Notes: generated by a model from the letters alone, not told the origin. A stretch of DNA of 64,000 nucleotides from Fontivita pretiosa (GCF_050410795.1 NZ_CP191258.1:124001-188000); one strand, 5' to 3'; numbered from the stretch's first letter, positions 27,347 through 36,472 are shown. A program made the numbers and translations.

Positions 27347-28588
27347 CTACCTCGCCTTTTCCAGCTCGAAGGCATCGTGCACGATCTGAAGCGCCCGCGG
27401 GCCGTCTTCCTTGCGGATGATGCACGAGATCTTGATCTCGCTGGTGGTGATGTTCTCGATGTTGATCTTCGCGTCCGCCAGCGCCTTGAACATCCGCTGC
27501 GCTACCCCCGTGTGCGTTCGCATTCCCACGCCCACAACGCTCACCTTGGCCAGCTTGTCGTTGTAGATCGGCTGCGTCGTGCCCCCCAGCTCCCTGACCA
27601 GGCGATCGACCACCGGCTTGATATCGTGCAGGTCGCCGTGTTCCACCGTGAAGCTGATGTTGGCCGTCCCGTCGTCCATGACGTTCTGAATGATGTCGTC
27701 CACGACGATATTGGCGGCGGCGATGTCACCGAAGATCCTGGCGGCCACGCCGGGCCGGTCCGGCACCGACTTGATCGTCACCCGCACCAGGTCTTTCTTC
27801 AATGCCGCGCCCGATACAACGATGTGTTCCATGTTCGGTGTCTCCGCCACGATCCACGTGCCTTCGTTGTCGTTCTGGCTGTTGCGCACGTGCAGCTTCA
27901 CGTTGTACTTCTTGGCAAACTCCACCGCCCGCGTCTGGAGCACCGATGCCCCCAGCCCGCTCAGCTCCAGCATCTCGTCATAGCTGATCCGGTCGATCTT
28001 GCGCGCGCCTTTGACGATGCGCGGGTCGGCAGTGTAGATGCCGTCCACGTCGGTATAGTTCTCGCAGACATCGGCATTAAGCACCGCCCCCAGCGCCACC
28101 AGCGTCGCGTTGCTGCCGCCGCGGCCAAGCGTCGTGAAATCCCCTTCAGGGGTGATGCCCTGGAATCCGGCCACAATCACGATCTTGCCGGCGCGGAGCT
28201 GATCGAAAATCCGCTGTTTGTTGATCGACTGGATGCGCGCCTTGGTGAAGGCGCTGTCGGTCACCAGCCCGATCTGTCCGCCGGTGAAGCTGATCGCCTG
28301 GTGTCCCTGCGCGTGGATGGCCATCGCCATCAGGGCGATGGTCACCTGCTCGCCCGTGGCCAGAAGCTGGTCCATTTCGCGTTTGGGCGGGCTGACCTCC
28401 TTGCCGCCGTAGGAACAGACCTGTTTGGCCAGAGCGATCAGCTCGTCGGTGGTGTCGCCCATGGCGCTGACGACGACGACGACCTCGTTGCCCTTTTCCT
28501 TGGCCGCGATCGCCCGCCGAGCCGCGCGGTGAATCTTCTCCGCATCCGCCACGCTCGTGCCGCCGAATTTCTGTACGATGAGACCCAT
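27347..28588 (-). CDS. lysC: Aspartate kinase
   Basis: 413-aa aspartokinase, the first step of the aspartate pathway to lysine, threonine and methionine. Kinase domain: VQKFGGTSVAD near residue 5, GFQGITPEGDFTTLGRGGSN near residue 145, YTDVDGIYTADPR near residue 185. Two C-terminal ACT domains (about 270-340 and 350-410, with VGVGMRTHTGVAQRMF) would bind feedback effectors. A clear promoter precedes it with only a few bases of leader. The proposed homoserine kinase gene lies 159 bp upstream on the same strand, so the two may act in one pathway. Confidence 0.95.
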   Translation of the reverse strand: MGLIVQKFGGTSVADAEKIHRAARRAIAAKEKGNEVVVVVSAMGDTTDELIALAKQVCSYGGKEVSPPKREMDQLLATGEQVTIALMAMAIHAQGHQAISFTGGQIGLVTDSAFTKARIQSINKQRIFDQLRAGKIVIVAGFQGITPEGDFTTLGRGGSNATLVALGAVLNADVCENYTDVDGIYTADPRIVKGARKIDRISYDEMLELSGLGASVLQTRAVEFAKKYNVKLHVRNSQNDNEGTWIVAETPNMEHIVVSGAALKKDLVRVTIKSVPDRPGVAARIFGDIAAANIVVDDIIQNVMDDGTANISFTVEHGDLHDIKPVVDRLVRELGGTTQPIYNDKLAKVSVVGVGMRTHTGVAQRMFKALADAKINIENITTSEIKISCIIRKEDGPRALQIVHDAFELEKAR

Positions 28589-28601
28589 AGATTGGGGTCG
28601 A

Positions 28602-28629
28602 ATTATAGTAAGGAGCAGGCAATCCTCAA
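28602..28629 (-). promoter_or_regulatory. Sigma-70-type promoter of lysC
   Basis: Minus strand: -35 TTGAGG, 16-bp spacer, -10 TATAAT, then 13 bases to the lysC ATG. The -10 is perfect. The predicted transcript has a leader of only about 7 bases and lacks a Shine-Dalgarno, so lysC is probably translated as a near-leaderless mRNA. Confidence 0.7.
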
Positions 28630-28747
28630 TGCCGCCGGGGAGGAACCGATCCGGCAGATGTCAGCCAATTGCCCTGACGCGATACCCCAAGATGGGCGGC
28701 GCCGCGCGACCACGTGCCGCGAATTGCCGCCAACCCCGCCCCGCCGC

Positions 28748-29947
28748 TCATGCACTGCCGCCACGCAGGAAGTACGCCATCAGCTCATGCCCCGGGTCGA
28801 TCATCAGCTTGCTGGTGGCGGCGGCGGACTCGCCGTAGACCTGCTGGCCGTCGGGCTGGACCTTTGTCCCGGCCAGGCAGAACGGCACCGGAGCGTAGCC
28901 GTGCTTTCGCGTGCTGATATTCGTCGGGTGGTCGGGCATCACCAGGATCCGCCACTCGGCAAAGCTCATCAGCTTCTCCAGCACCGGCCCGACGATGTAT
29001 TTGTCGATGTGCTCGATCGATTCGACTTTGGTTTTCCAGTCAGCCTGGTGGGACGCCTCGTCGGGGGCCTCGATGTGCGAGAGAACCAGGTCGTACTGAT
29101 CGAGCATCTGGCAGGTGGCCTGTCCCTGGGCGGCATAGTTGGTGTCGTGGAAGCTGGTCATGCCGGCGACTTCGCGCACGTCCCAGCCCAGCAGCACCGC
29201 CAGCCCGCGCAGCAGGTCCACACCGGTGATCATGCAACCCGACGCCACGCCAAAGCGATCGACGAACTTTTCCAGGTTCGGGGCGTGTCCCTGGCCCCAG
29301 AGCCAGACCTGTGTCGCGGGGTTTTTCTTCATCTCGCGACGAAGGTGATTCACCTCGTGCGTCTGGAACAACTCCCGCGATTCATCCATGATCTGTCGCA
29401 GGAACATCGCGCCCATTCCCGTCGGCAGATACTTTTCGATCGGCTCGCCGGGGATCTCGTGCGGCGGCTTGGTCGTGACCTCGAATTCCTGCTGCCCGCG
29501 ATAGACCAGCAGGTTCCGGTAGCTCACGCCGGGATAAAACTCGAAGCCCGGAATCCTGATGCGGGCCTTGAGATCGTCCAGCAGCCGGCGTGCTTCGGCG
29601 TCGGTGATCCCGCCGGCAGAGTGATCCTTCATGACCCCGTCAATCACGGTGACCAGATTGCAGCGGAACACCCAGTCGCTGGGCGCGAGCGGGATGCGCT
29701 GGGCGGCGGCTTCGAGCGGGGCGCGGCCGGTGTGATACCTGGCCGGGTCGTATCCCAGCAGGGTCATGATCGCCACGTCCGAGCCGCTCTCGAATCCGGG
29801 CGGAACGGTGCGCGCCAGTCCCTGCCGCCCCATGGACGCAATGCGATCCATGTTGGGCGTGTTGGCCGCCTCCAGCGGCGTGCGGCCGTTCAGTTCCTTC
29901 AGCGGCTCATCGGCCGCCCCGTCGGGGATGATGATGGCGTATTTCAT
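28748..29947 (-). CDS. ApgM-family phosphomutase / proposed homoserine kinase
   Basis: 399-aa alkaline-phosphatase superfamily protein of the archaeal-type, cofactor-independent phosphoglycerate mutase family. Hallmarks: IIIPDGAADEP at the N-terminus (metal Asp), GFESGSDVAIMTLLGYDP (nucleophile Ser), DYDLVLSHIEAPDEASHQ-like QYDLVLSHIEAPDEASHQ and VMPDHPTNISTRKHG. Family members near aspartate-pathway genes have been proposed to be homoserine kinases replacing ThrB; here lysC is the next gene downstream. Both readings are compatible with the sequence, so the product may be a glycolytic mutase or a threonine-pathway kinase. Confidence 0.8.
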   Translation of the reverse strand: MKYAIIIPDGAADEPLKELNGRTPLEAANTPNMDRIASMGRQGLARTVPPGFESGSDVAIMTLLGYDPARYHTGRAPLEAAAQRIPLAPSDWVFRCNLVTVIDGVMKDHSAGGITDAEARRLLDDLKARIRIPGFEFYPGVSYRNLLVYRGQQEFEVTTKPPHEIPGEPIEKYLPTGMGAMFLRQIMDESRELFQTHEVNHLRREMKKNPATQVWLWGQGHAPNLEKFVDRFGVASGCMITGVDLLRGLAVLLGWDVREVAGMTSFHDTNYAAQGQATCQMLDQYDLVLSHIEAPDEASHQADWKTKVESIEHIDKYIVGPVLEKLMSFAEWRILVMPDHPTNISTRKHGYAPVPFCLAGTKVQPDGQQVYGESAAATSKLMIDPGHELMAYFLRGGSA

Positions 29948-30151
29948 GTGGTTCCGGCGTCAGCTCACTTGCGACGGTCAGGATAAACGAATTGCCGGAC
30001 CTTGACCATCATCTGCGCGTTGGCCAGAGGCGCTTGATAACCGAAGGGCATTACGTTTTGATCTGAGCGGATCGCTGAACAGCGTTCATCGTCCTGACGA
30101 CGAAAACTGCCCAGCGACCATCACGGGGATTGCCAGGGAGGCATGATCAGC

Positions 30152-31108
30152 ATGAAGGCCATTCGGGTGCACGAGTTTGGTCCGCCGGAAGTGATGAGGC
30201 TGGAAGAGGTGCCCGACCCGCAGCCGCAGGCCGGGCAGGTGGTGCTCAGGGTGCACGCGATCGGCGTGAATCCTGTCGAGACGTACATCCGATCCGGGAC
30301 GTACGCCGCCAAACCGGCACTTCCGTACACACCGGGCAGCGACGCGGCGGGCGTGGTCGAAGCTGTGGGCCAGGGAGTTACGAACCTTAAGCCCGGAGAC
30401 CGCGTCTACACCACCGGCACGCTCAGCGGCGCCTACGCCGAAAAAGCCCTCTGCCGCGCCGATCAATGCCATCCGCTGCCTGAGACACTCAGCTTCGAGC
30501 AGGGAGCGGCGGTGAACGTGCCGTACACGACCGCCTACCGCGCGATTTACCAGCGTGCCGCGGCCAGGCCGGGACAGACCGTCCTGGTTCACGGCGCAAC
30601 CGGCGGCGTGGGAATCGCCTGTGTGCAGTTCTGCGTTGCGGCCGGGATGACCGTAATCGGCACCGGCGGCACCGAGCAGGGACGCAGGCTTGTGCTCGAA
30701 CAGGGCGCAGCACATGTCCTGGACCATCGCTCCGATGGGTACCTCGATCAACTCATGCAATGGACCGGGGGACGAGGCGTGGACGTGATCCTGGAGATGC
30801 TGGCCAACGTGAACCTCGGCAAGGACCTGCCGGTACTGGCCGGCGGCGGAGCCGTGGTGGTGATCGGCAGCCGAGGGCCGGTGCAGATCAATCCTCGCGA
30901 TCTGATGCGAAGCAACGGGCGAATCGTGGGCCTGCTGGGTGGCAAGACCGAGGAGTACACCGAGGCGCATGCCGCAGTCGCCGCCGGATTGCGGGCCGGC
31001 ATCCTTCGTCCGGTCGTGGGTAAGAGAATCCCCCTGGCCGAGGCGCCGCGGGCACACCACGAGATCATCGAAGGCACGGCCCTGGGCAAGCTGGTGATGA
31101 TTCCGTAA
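30152..31108 (+). CDS. NADPH:quinone reductase (zeta-crystallin-like MDR)
   Basis: 318-aa medium-chain dehydrogenase/reductase without structural zinc. N-terminal KAIRVHEFGPPEVMRLEEVP, GRVYTTG-like DRVYTTGTLSGAYAE, and the NADPH-binding VHGATGGVGIACVQFC are standard for quinone oxidoreductases. The start was set at ATG 30152, because GGGAGG lies at a usable 10 bases there, while it would abut the ATG at 30143. It probably reduces quinones or enones. Divergent from the ApgM gene across 204 bp. Confidence 0.85.
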   Translation: MKAIRVHEFGPPEVMRLEEVPDPQPQAGQVVLRVHAIGVNPVETYIRSGTYAAKPALPYTPGSDAAGVVEAVGQGVTNLKPGDRVYTTGTLSGAYAEKALCRADQCHPLPETLSFEQGAAVNVPYTTAYRAIYQRAAARPGQTVLVHGATGGVGIACVQFCVAAGMTVIGTGGTEQGRRLVLEQGAAHVLDHRSDGYLDQLMQWTGGRGVDVILEMLANVNLGKDLPVLAGGGAVVVIGSRGPVQINPRDLMRSNGRIVGLLGGKTEEYTEAHAAVAAGLRAGILRPVVGKRIPLAEAPRAHHEIIEGTALGKLVMIP

Positions 31109-31143
31109 GCGGGCAGAGGGATGCGAGCCGAGCGCAGACGCCT

Positions 31144-31818
31144 TCAACCCTTTGCCAGGCACCAGGCGACCGTGTTGAGCCACAATTGTCGCATGGCCGG
31201 ACACTCAAAGGCTCGCATGTCGTGTCCGTTGGCCAGGTAGGCGGTCTTGCCCGCGCCGATGATTCGGCCGCCCTCGGCAGTGATGACCATCGGGTGCTGC
31301 CGGCCGTCGTGCTCGGCGATGGCATGGACGTTTATGTCCAGCCCCGGAGTGAAGACCAGATCCTGGTACATTTCGTCCATGATCGTGTAGTCGCTGACAT
31401 TGCTGATGACCGGATGACGCGTCGGGAGGATGCGCACGCGAAACTCGGCCGGCGGAAGCTGCGTGCTGATGCCTTCGATCCACGTGAAGCCCACCAACTC
31501 GCCAAAGCGGGGCCAGTCGTCGTAGCTGGCGATCGCCGCGTGGGCCGCGAGGATCGGCCTGCCGCTGGCGACGTATCTCTCAAAAGCGCGGCGATGCGTC
31601 TCTGTCGGCGAGCGGTATTCCCGCCCCCACCCACTCCAGTGCATCCCCATCAGCACCAGCAGATCGCACTCATTCAGGTGCTCGAACGCCGCCAGACCCT
31701 CCGCCTTATGGCAGGCGAATTCCTCGCCCAGCCATTCGATGATCACACTGGCCTGGTGGCTGCTGGGATGGTACTCCGGCCCGCCGACGTGGAAGATGAT
31801 TCGAGGACGTGTGCTCAT
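31144..31818 (-). CDS. ThuA-like domain protein
   Basis: 224-aa protein of the ThuA/trehalose-utilisation family, a class I glutamine-amidotransferase-like fold common in planctomycetes. Seen: IIFHVGGPEYHPS, CDLLVLMGMHWSG, a gate GRPILAAHAAIASYDDW, FTWIEGI, and a late HPMVITAEGGRIIGAGKTAYLANGHD. The conserved PVTW-like strands are modified, and no catalytic Cys is evident at the elbow (AAHAAI), so a binding or noncanonical hydrolytic role is more likely. It converges on the quinone reductase gene. Confidence 0.78.
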   Translation of the reverse strand: MSTRPRIIFHVGGPEYHPSSHQASVIIEWLGEEFACHKAEGLAAFEHLNECDLLVLMGMHWSGWGREYRSPTETHRRAFERYVASGRPILAAHAAIASYDDWPRFGELVGFTWIEGISTQLPPAEFRVRILPTRHPVISNVSDYTIMDEMYQDLVFTPGLDINVHAIAEHDGRQHPMVITAEGGRIIGAGKTAYLANGHDMRAFECPAMRQLWLNTVAWCLAKG

Positions 31819-32022
31819 CGTGTGGGCTCAGTTTAGCTTCCTGATCGGACAACGCGATGCCGCCACGCCAATTTCCGACAAGCCCGCCGGCCTGGCGGCC
31901 TTCGCCGCTGCGCCCGGCGGACGCTGGCCGCCGGCCGAATGCTGCCCAGCCCTGTGCTTTTGACATGCTCCGGCGGGGCTCATAAACTGCCGCGCTTTGG
32001 CCACCGGGAGTACGATGTCCTG

Positions 32023-32901
32023 ATGATCAACACGGCGATCAACAAGGCCTCGGCGCTGGTCGAGGCGCTGTCCTATATCCAGCGATTTCACAACAAAGTG
32101 GTGGTGGTGAAGATCGGTGGCTCGATCATGGACGACGAGCAGGTCCTGTCCACCATTCTTACCGACATCGTCTTCATGAACTATGTCGGCATGCAGCCGA
32201 TCCTGGTGCATGGCGGAGGCAAGGCGATCAACCAGGCGATGGAGGCGGCAGGCCTCAAGCCGCAGATGGTGCTGGGACGCCGATATACCGACGAGCGCAC
32301 GCTGGCCATCGCCGAGCACGTGCTGTGCAATCAGATCAACCGCTTCATCGTGAACTTCATCCAGAGCCAGGGATGCGAGGCGATGGGCCTGCACAGCCTC
32401 AGCAGCGTGGTGCTGTTCGCGGAAAAGACGTACGTGCAGCAGCCGGACGGTCGGCGCGTGGACCTGGGCTATGTCGGAGAGGTGACCAGCGTCAACGCGC
32501 GGCTGCTCCAGTTGCTGGTGCAGGCAGATTCGATCCCGTGCATCGCGACGATCGCGCGCGACCAGGCCGGCGGAAAGCTGAACGTCAACGCCGACACCGC
32601 CGCCGGCGCCGTCGCCGCCGCCATGAAAGCCGAGAAGCTCGTGGTGGTCTCCGACACCCACGGCATCCGCCGCGATGTCAACGACCCCGAGAGCCGCATC
32701 AGTCACCTGACCGTGGCGCAGATCGACGAGCTGGTCAAAACGGGCGTGATCACCAGCGGGATGCTGCCCAAGGTCGAGGCGTGCGTCACGGCGCTTCGCG
32801 GCGGCGTGAACAAGGCGCACATCATCGACGGCCGCATCCCCCACGCCCTGCTGCTGGAGATTTACACCGAGGCGGGGATTGGAACAGAAATCGTCCTGTA
32901 A
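32023..32901 (+). CDS. argB: N-acetylglutamate kinase
   Basis: 292-aa amino-acid kinase catalysing the second step of arginine synthesis. Motifs: VVVVKIGGSIMDDE (Lys and Gly-rich phosphate loop), PILVHGGGKAINQAME (NAG binding), GYVGEVTSVN, and ADTAAGAVAAAMKAEKLVVVSDTHGIRRD. Length fits. ATG 32023 starts the family region; an open extension upstream is not conserved. argF follows after 81 bp that contain a palindrome, so the two form an arginine unit. Confidence 0.93.
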   Translation: MINTAINKASALVEALSYIQRFHNKVVVVKIGGSIMDDEQVLSTILTDIVFMNYVGMQPILVHGGGKAINQAMEAAGLKPQMVLGRRYTDERTLAIAEHVLCNQINRFIVNFIQSQGCEAMGLHSLSSVVLFAEKTYVQQPDGRRVDLGYVGEVTSVNARLLQLLVQADSIPCIATIARDQAGGKLNVNADTAAGAVAAAMKAEKLVVVSDTHGIRRDVNDPESRISHLTVAQIDELVKTGVITSGMLPKVEACVTALRGGVNKAHIIDGRIPHALLLEIYTEAGIGTEIVL

Positions 32902-32905
32902 GGAG

Positions 32906-32976
32906 AAGGATGAGCGATGAAGAATCAGGGATGAAATGCCTGTTCATTCACCCCTGATCCTTCGGCCTCCATCCTT
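32906..32976. repeat. Palindromic intergenic element between argB and argF
   Basis: Nested inverted repeat: outer AAGGATG (32906-32912)/CATCCTT (32970-32976), inner arm 32920-32935 against 32943-32962 (13 of 15 match). It lacks a T-tract. It could stabilise the argB-argF transcript, or be one copy of a GATGA-rich repetitive family. Confidence 0.5.
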
Positions 32977-32982
32977 GCATTC

Positions 32983-33906
32983 ATGAAGCATTTCATTTCC
33001 ATCGCCGAAACCCCTGTTCAAGAGCTGCGACACGTGCTGGATGTGGCGCATGAACTGAAGGCGCAGTTCAAGACGACCGGGCGCAACGACCCGATCCTGG
33101 CGAACCGGACGCTGGCGATGATTTTCGAGAAGCCCTCGCTGCGGACGCGCGTGAGCTTCGCGGTGGCGATGACGCAGCTCGGAGGAAGCGGGCTGCTGCT
33201 GCGCGACGAGGAGATCGGCCTGGGGCGACGCGAGCCGGTGCAGGACATCGCCCGCGTGCTGAGCGGAATGTGCGACGGGATCATGGCCCGCACCTTCGAG
33301 CATGAGAAGGTCACGATGCTCGCCAAATATGCCACCGTTCCGGTCATCAATGGCCTGACCGATTTCAGCCATCCCTGTCAGGCGATGGCGGACATCATGA
33401 CCCTCCAGGAGCACTTCGGCCGAAACCTGCAAGGCCGCACGCTTGCGTACGTCGGCGACGGCAACAACGTGGCGCGGTCGCTGGCGGTGGCGTGCGGAAA
33501 GTTCGGGCTTCGGTTCATCCTGGCTTCTCCGCCCAGTTATGAGCTGTCGCGCGAAGACGTCGATCGCATCATGTCGCAGGTTCCGCAGATGGATTTTCAA
33601 ATCACGCACGACCCTGTGGAGGCCGTCAAGGAAGCCGACGCCGTCTACACCGACACCTGGGTCAGCATGGGCCAGGAGGCCGAAAAGGCCAAACGCCTGC
33701 GGGATTTCCAGGGCTATCAGATTGACGAGAAGCTGATGTCGCACGCCCCCAAACACGCGGTGGTGCTGCATTGCCTCCCGGCGTATCGCGGACTGGAGAT
33801 CAGTGACGCGGTCATCGAAGGCCCCCGTTCGCTGGTGTTTCCACAGGCGGAAAACCGGCTGCACTTCCAGAAAGGCCTGCTGGCGGTGCTGCTGGCACAC
33901 CTGTAG
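32983..33906 (+). CDS. argF: Ornithine carbamoyltransferase
   Basis: 307-aa OTC making citrulline from ornithine and carbamoyl phosphate. The carbamoyl-phosphate loop reads FEKPSLRTRVSF, a Leu-for-Thr variant of the usual STRTR, seen in several bacterial OTCs. Other motifs: HPCQAMADIMTLQEHFG, YVGDGNNVARSLAVAC, TDTWVSMGQE and HCLPAYRGLEIS with the catalytic Cys. It follows argB as part of arginine synthesis. The start is ATG 32983. Confidence 0.92.
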   Translation: MKHFISIAETPVQELRHVLDVAHELKAQFKTTGRNDPILANRTLAMIFEKPSLRTRVSFAVAMTQLGGSGLLLRDEEIGLGRREPVQDIARVLSGMCDGIMARTFEHEKVTMLAKYATVPVINGLTDFSHPCQAMADIMTLQEHFGRNLQGRTLAYVGDGNNVARSLAVACGKFGLRFILASPPSYELSREDVDRIMSQVPQMDFQITHDPVEAVKEADAVYTDTWVSMGQEAEKAKRLRDFQGYQIDEKLMSHAPKHAVVLHCLPAYRGLEISDAVIEGPRSLVFPQAENRLHFQKGLLAVLLAHL

Positions 33907-34022
33907 CAGCGGAAGACTCCCCGCCGCGACTTCTGCGCCCAGGGTCAACTTGGCCGCCGCGCGCCGCCGGATCGCTCGCTTGCTTCTGCCTGCCGGTGCC
34001 CCATAATGCCGCCACGCCCGCG

Positions 34023-35543
34023 ATGATCAATCCGATGCGCCTGCGTCCGGCCAAGTCCCTGATCATCCCGATGTCGTTCTGCGCGATCGTGCTGAGCCTG
34101 GGGTGGCTGGCCCGCTCCTTCGAGTACGACACCGACGAAGGATTGAACCTGATGAAGTCGCTGCTGATGCTCCGAGGGCATCGGCTTTACAGCGAGATCT
34201 GGTCTGATCAGCCGCCGCTGTTCACGTACCTGCTGGCCTGGCTGTTCAAATGGACCGGACCCGGCGTGATGGTCGGGCGGATGCTGGTGCTGGCGTTCTC
34301 GGCACTGCTGCTCTGGTCGCTGTACCAGACCCTCTCGATTCTGGAGGATCAGCGCTATGCGCTGTGGGCCACGCTGCTGTTGGCCGGCTCCACCTGGTAT
34401 GCGCTGTTCAGCTTTTCGGTGATGATCGGATTGCCCGCGTTGTCGCTGGCCATGGTGTCGATCTGGCTGATGGCGGAGTTTCGCCGACGCGGGCATAGCC
34501 GCTTGCCCGCGATCCTGCTGCCTGCGCTGGCAGGGTCGGCGGCGGCCATGTCGATGCAGACCAAGCTGTTTACGGCGGCGGCGATGCCGCTGCTGGCCGC
34601 CGTCTGCGTGGCGCCGCTGGGCGATCAGATGCCAAAGCTCTCACGGCGGCGGCGGTACGTTGCCCTGGCGGTAACGGCCGCCTCCGCAGCCCTCAGCTTC
34701 GCACTCATCGCCTGCGTGACGCGGATTGACCTGCAACAACTGACGCGATCCCACGTGGAAGCCTCCACTGCCGACATCTCGCAGGGCGATCAGGGCCTGT
34801 CGCTGGTGCCACGCGCCTGGACGCTGCTGCGCCGCGACTGGCATCTGGTCGTCCTGATGCTCATCGGGCTGTCTGTCGGCACCGCCAGCGGCCATGCTCG
34901 GACAGGACCAGGGGCACGCTCGCGCTGGCGGGTGTGGTTGCCGATGGTCTGGTTCGCAGTTGCGGCCGTCGCATTGCAGATTCATCGCCCGGTCTGGAAG
35001 CACCACGGGCTGTTGTTGACGATTCCGGCCTCGTGGGCGGCGGCCAGGGGGCTGCTGTGGTTGCGAGATGCAGCCTGGCCGAAATCAGACGCATATCCCG
35101 CTCCGGCCGACCCGACACGTCGCCGCTGGCTTGTCGCCGCGGGAATCGCACTGAGCTGCTGGCTGGTCTATGCCGCCATTCGCGGCGCGGTTCGGCTGTT
35201 CGACAGGCAGGCCGACTCCGGCTACGCGATGGTCAATATCCTTCAATCGCACGCACCGATGACACGCTGGGTCTACGCCGACCGGGTGATGGCGCCGTTT
35301 CGGGCGGGTCTGTCGGTACCGCCGGCGCTGGCGGTGGTGTCCACTAAACGCCAGCGGGCCGGAGAACTGGATGACCGCATGCTGCTGGAGGTGCTGCAGC
35401 AGTACCGCCCCGAGCAGGTGATCATCGGCCGGCTGAGTTACGGTCCGGCGTTCATGCAATACCTGGAATCGCACTATCGCCGCGGCTACAGCACCGCGCC
35501 TCCGGTCCTCCAGACGCACTATCTGCGAAACGATCTGCCGTGA
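34023..35543 (+). CDS. Polytopic GT39/ArnT-like glycosyltransferase
   Basis: 506-aa integral membrane protein with about ten hydrophobic segments. The first extracytoplasmic loop contains EYDTDEGLNL and WSDQPPLFTYLL, the acidic DE and the DxPP pattern typical of GT-C enzymes that use polyprenyl-phosphate sugars (PMT/ArnT family). The C-terminal part is soluble (about 385-506). ATG 34023 was preferred to a GTG/ATG further upstream. The acceptor is unknown. It converges on the HTH-REC regulator; the terminator in between serves the other strand. Confidence 0.72.
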   Translation: MINPMRLRPAKSLIIPMSFCAIVLSLGWLARSFEYDTDEGLNLMKSLLMLRGHRLYSEIWSDQPPLFTYLLAWLFKWTGPGVMVGRMLVLAFSALLLWSLYQTLSILEDQRYALWATLLLAGSTWYALFSFSVMIGLPALSLAMVSIWLMAEFRRRGHSRLPAILLPALAGSAAAMSMQTKLFTAAAMPLLAAVCVAPLGDQMPKLSRRRRYVALAVTAASAALSFALIACVTRIDLQQLTRSHVEASTADISQGDQGLSLVPRAWTLLRRDWHLVVLMLIGLSVGTASGHARTGPGARSRWRVWLPMVWFAVAAVALQIHRPVWKHHGLLLTIPASWAAARGLLWLRDAAWPKSDAYPAPADPTRRRWLVAAGIALSCWLVYAAIRGAVRLFDRQADSGYAMVNILQSHAPMTRWVYADRVMAPFRAGLSVPPALAVVSTKRQRAGELDDRMLLEVLQQYRPEQVIIGRLSYGPAFMQYLESHYRRGYSTAPPVLQTHYLRNDLP

Positions 35544-35586
35544 ATCGTCACTGACCCGATCGCAACGAACAACAGTCCTGGGCTGA

Positions 35587-35623
35587 CAAAAAGAGACGGG
35601 GCCGTCCCTCCGGAGCGGCCCCG
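35587..35623 (-). terminator. Intrinsic terminator of the HTH-REC gene
   Basis: On the minus strand a CGGGGCCG/CGGCCCCG hairpin (35597-35623) is followed by TCTCTTTTTG. It sits 40 bp past the regulator stop. Confidence 0.75.
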
Positions 35624-35662
35624 CCGGGGCAGATTCACCGCAATCTATCGGATCGATCGCGC

Positions 35663-36247
35663 TCAGTACACGACGGCGACGGCGTCTTCGATCACCTCGA
35701 TCACCTGCCGCACGTGGAACGGCTTCTTGAGATATCCGTCGAACCCCGCGGCCAGCAGACCCTTCAACTCCTCCTCGCTCATCTTGCCGCTCATGGCGAT
35801 CACCTTGGTGAGCTGAAGGTCCGGATTATTCTTCACCTGCTTGGCCACTTCCTTGCCGTCCACGTCGCGCAGGTGCATGTCCAGCAGCAGCACGTGCGGG
35901 CGGAACTTCTCGGCAATGACGCCCGCGGTAAAGCCGTTGCGGGCGACCTCCACCTCATACTTGGCCTCGTCCTCGAGAATCTTCTCCAGCACTTCGACGA
36001 TGTCCTGCTCGTCGTCCACAATGAGCACGCGCGTACAGCCGGTCATCAGGCCGTTCAGCGGCATCCCATGCTGCTTCATGAACCGGATGAGCTGATTGAG
36101 CGGGATGCGTCGGTCCTTGGAGCCCGGGATTCGGTAGCCGTGCAGCGCGCCGGAGTCAAACCATTTGGAAACGGTTCGCGGCGCGACGTTGCAGATCTTC
36201 GCGACTTCGCCGGTGGTAAGAACGTCTTTGACCTTTGTGGCGTTCAT
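35663..36247 (-). CDS. Response regulator with N-terminal HTH (HTH-REC)
   Basis: 194-aa regulator in which the DNA-binding part precedes the receiver. Residues 8-60 form a MerR/excisionase-type helix-turn-helix (LTTGEVAKICNVAPRTVSKWFDSGALHGYRIPGS). Residues 70-190 form a REC domain: VLIVDDEQDIVEV (acidic pair), LLLDMHLRD (phosphoacceptor Asp), AMSGK (switch Ser), LKKPF (Lys). The order is inverted compared with OmpR or NarL. No kinase is adjacent, so its partner is an orphan. It has its own terminator and is divergent from a GT4 gene. Confidence 0.85.
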   Translation of the reverse strand: MNATKVKDVLTTGEVAKICNVAPRTVSKWFDSGALHGYRIPGSKDRRIPLNQLIRFMKQHGMPLNGLMTGCTRVLIVDDEQDIVEVLEKILEDEAKYEVEVARNGFTAGVIAEKFRPHVLLLDMHLRDVDGKEVAKQVKNNPDLQLTKVIAMSGKMSEEELKGLLAAGFDGYLKKPFHVRQVIEVIEDAVAVVY

Positions 36248-36440
36248 TGCATCTCTCCCAGCAACGGCCGGCGAAAGCGGCAGGGACCGCGAAAGCCGTT
36301 GACAGTGGATATATCGACTTATCGCGTGAACGCTTTAGTCCGGAAGCGCAATATCTGCCGATTACGATTGATTGCCCCGGTCCAAACGCTGGCAGGGTAA
36401 GGGTTATCGGAATCTGCCCGGGCGACCGGGGATCAACCAG

Positions 36441-36472
36441 ACAAAAACGCCCACGGAACGCCTTCCGTGGGC
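36441..36472 (-). terminator. Minus-strand terminator in the divergent region
   Basis: Perfect 10-bp stem GCCCACGGAA/TTCCGTGGGC with CGCC loop (36449-36472) followed on the minus strand by GTTTTTG. It lies upstream of both divergent genes, so it would only stop antisense transcription or a short RNA coming from the GT4 region. Confidence 0.55.

Noticed and set aside
27293..29986. 897-aa plus-strand open frame across lysC and the ApgM gene
   Set aside because: Runs antisense to two clear enzymes and the gap between them; no own motif or Shine-Dalgarno.
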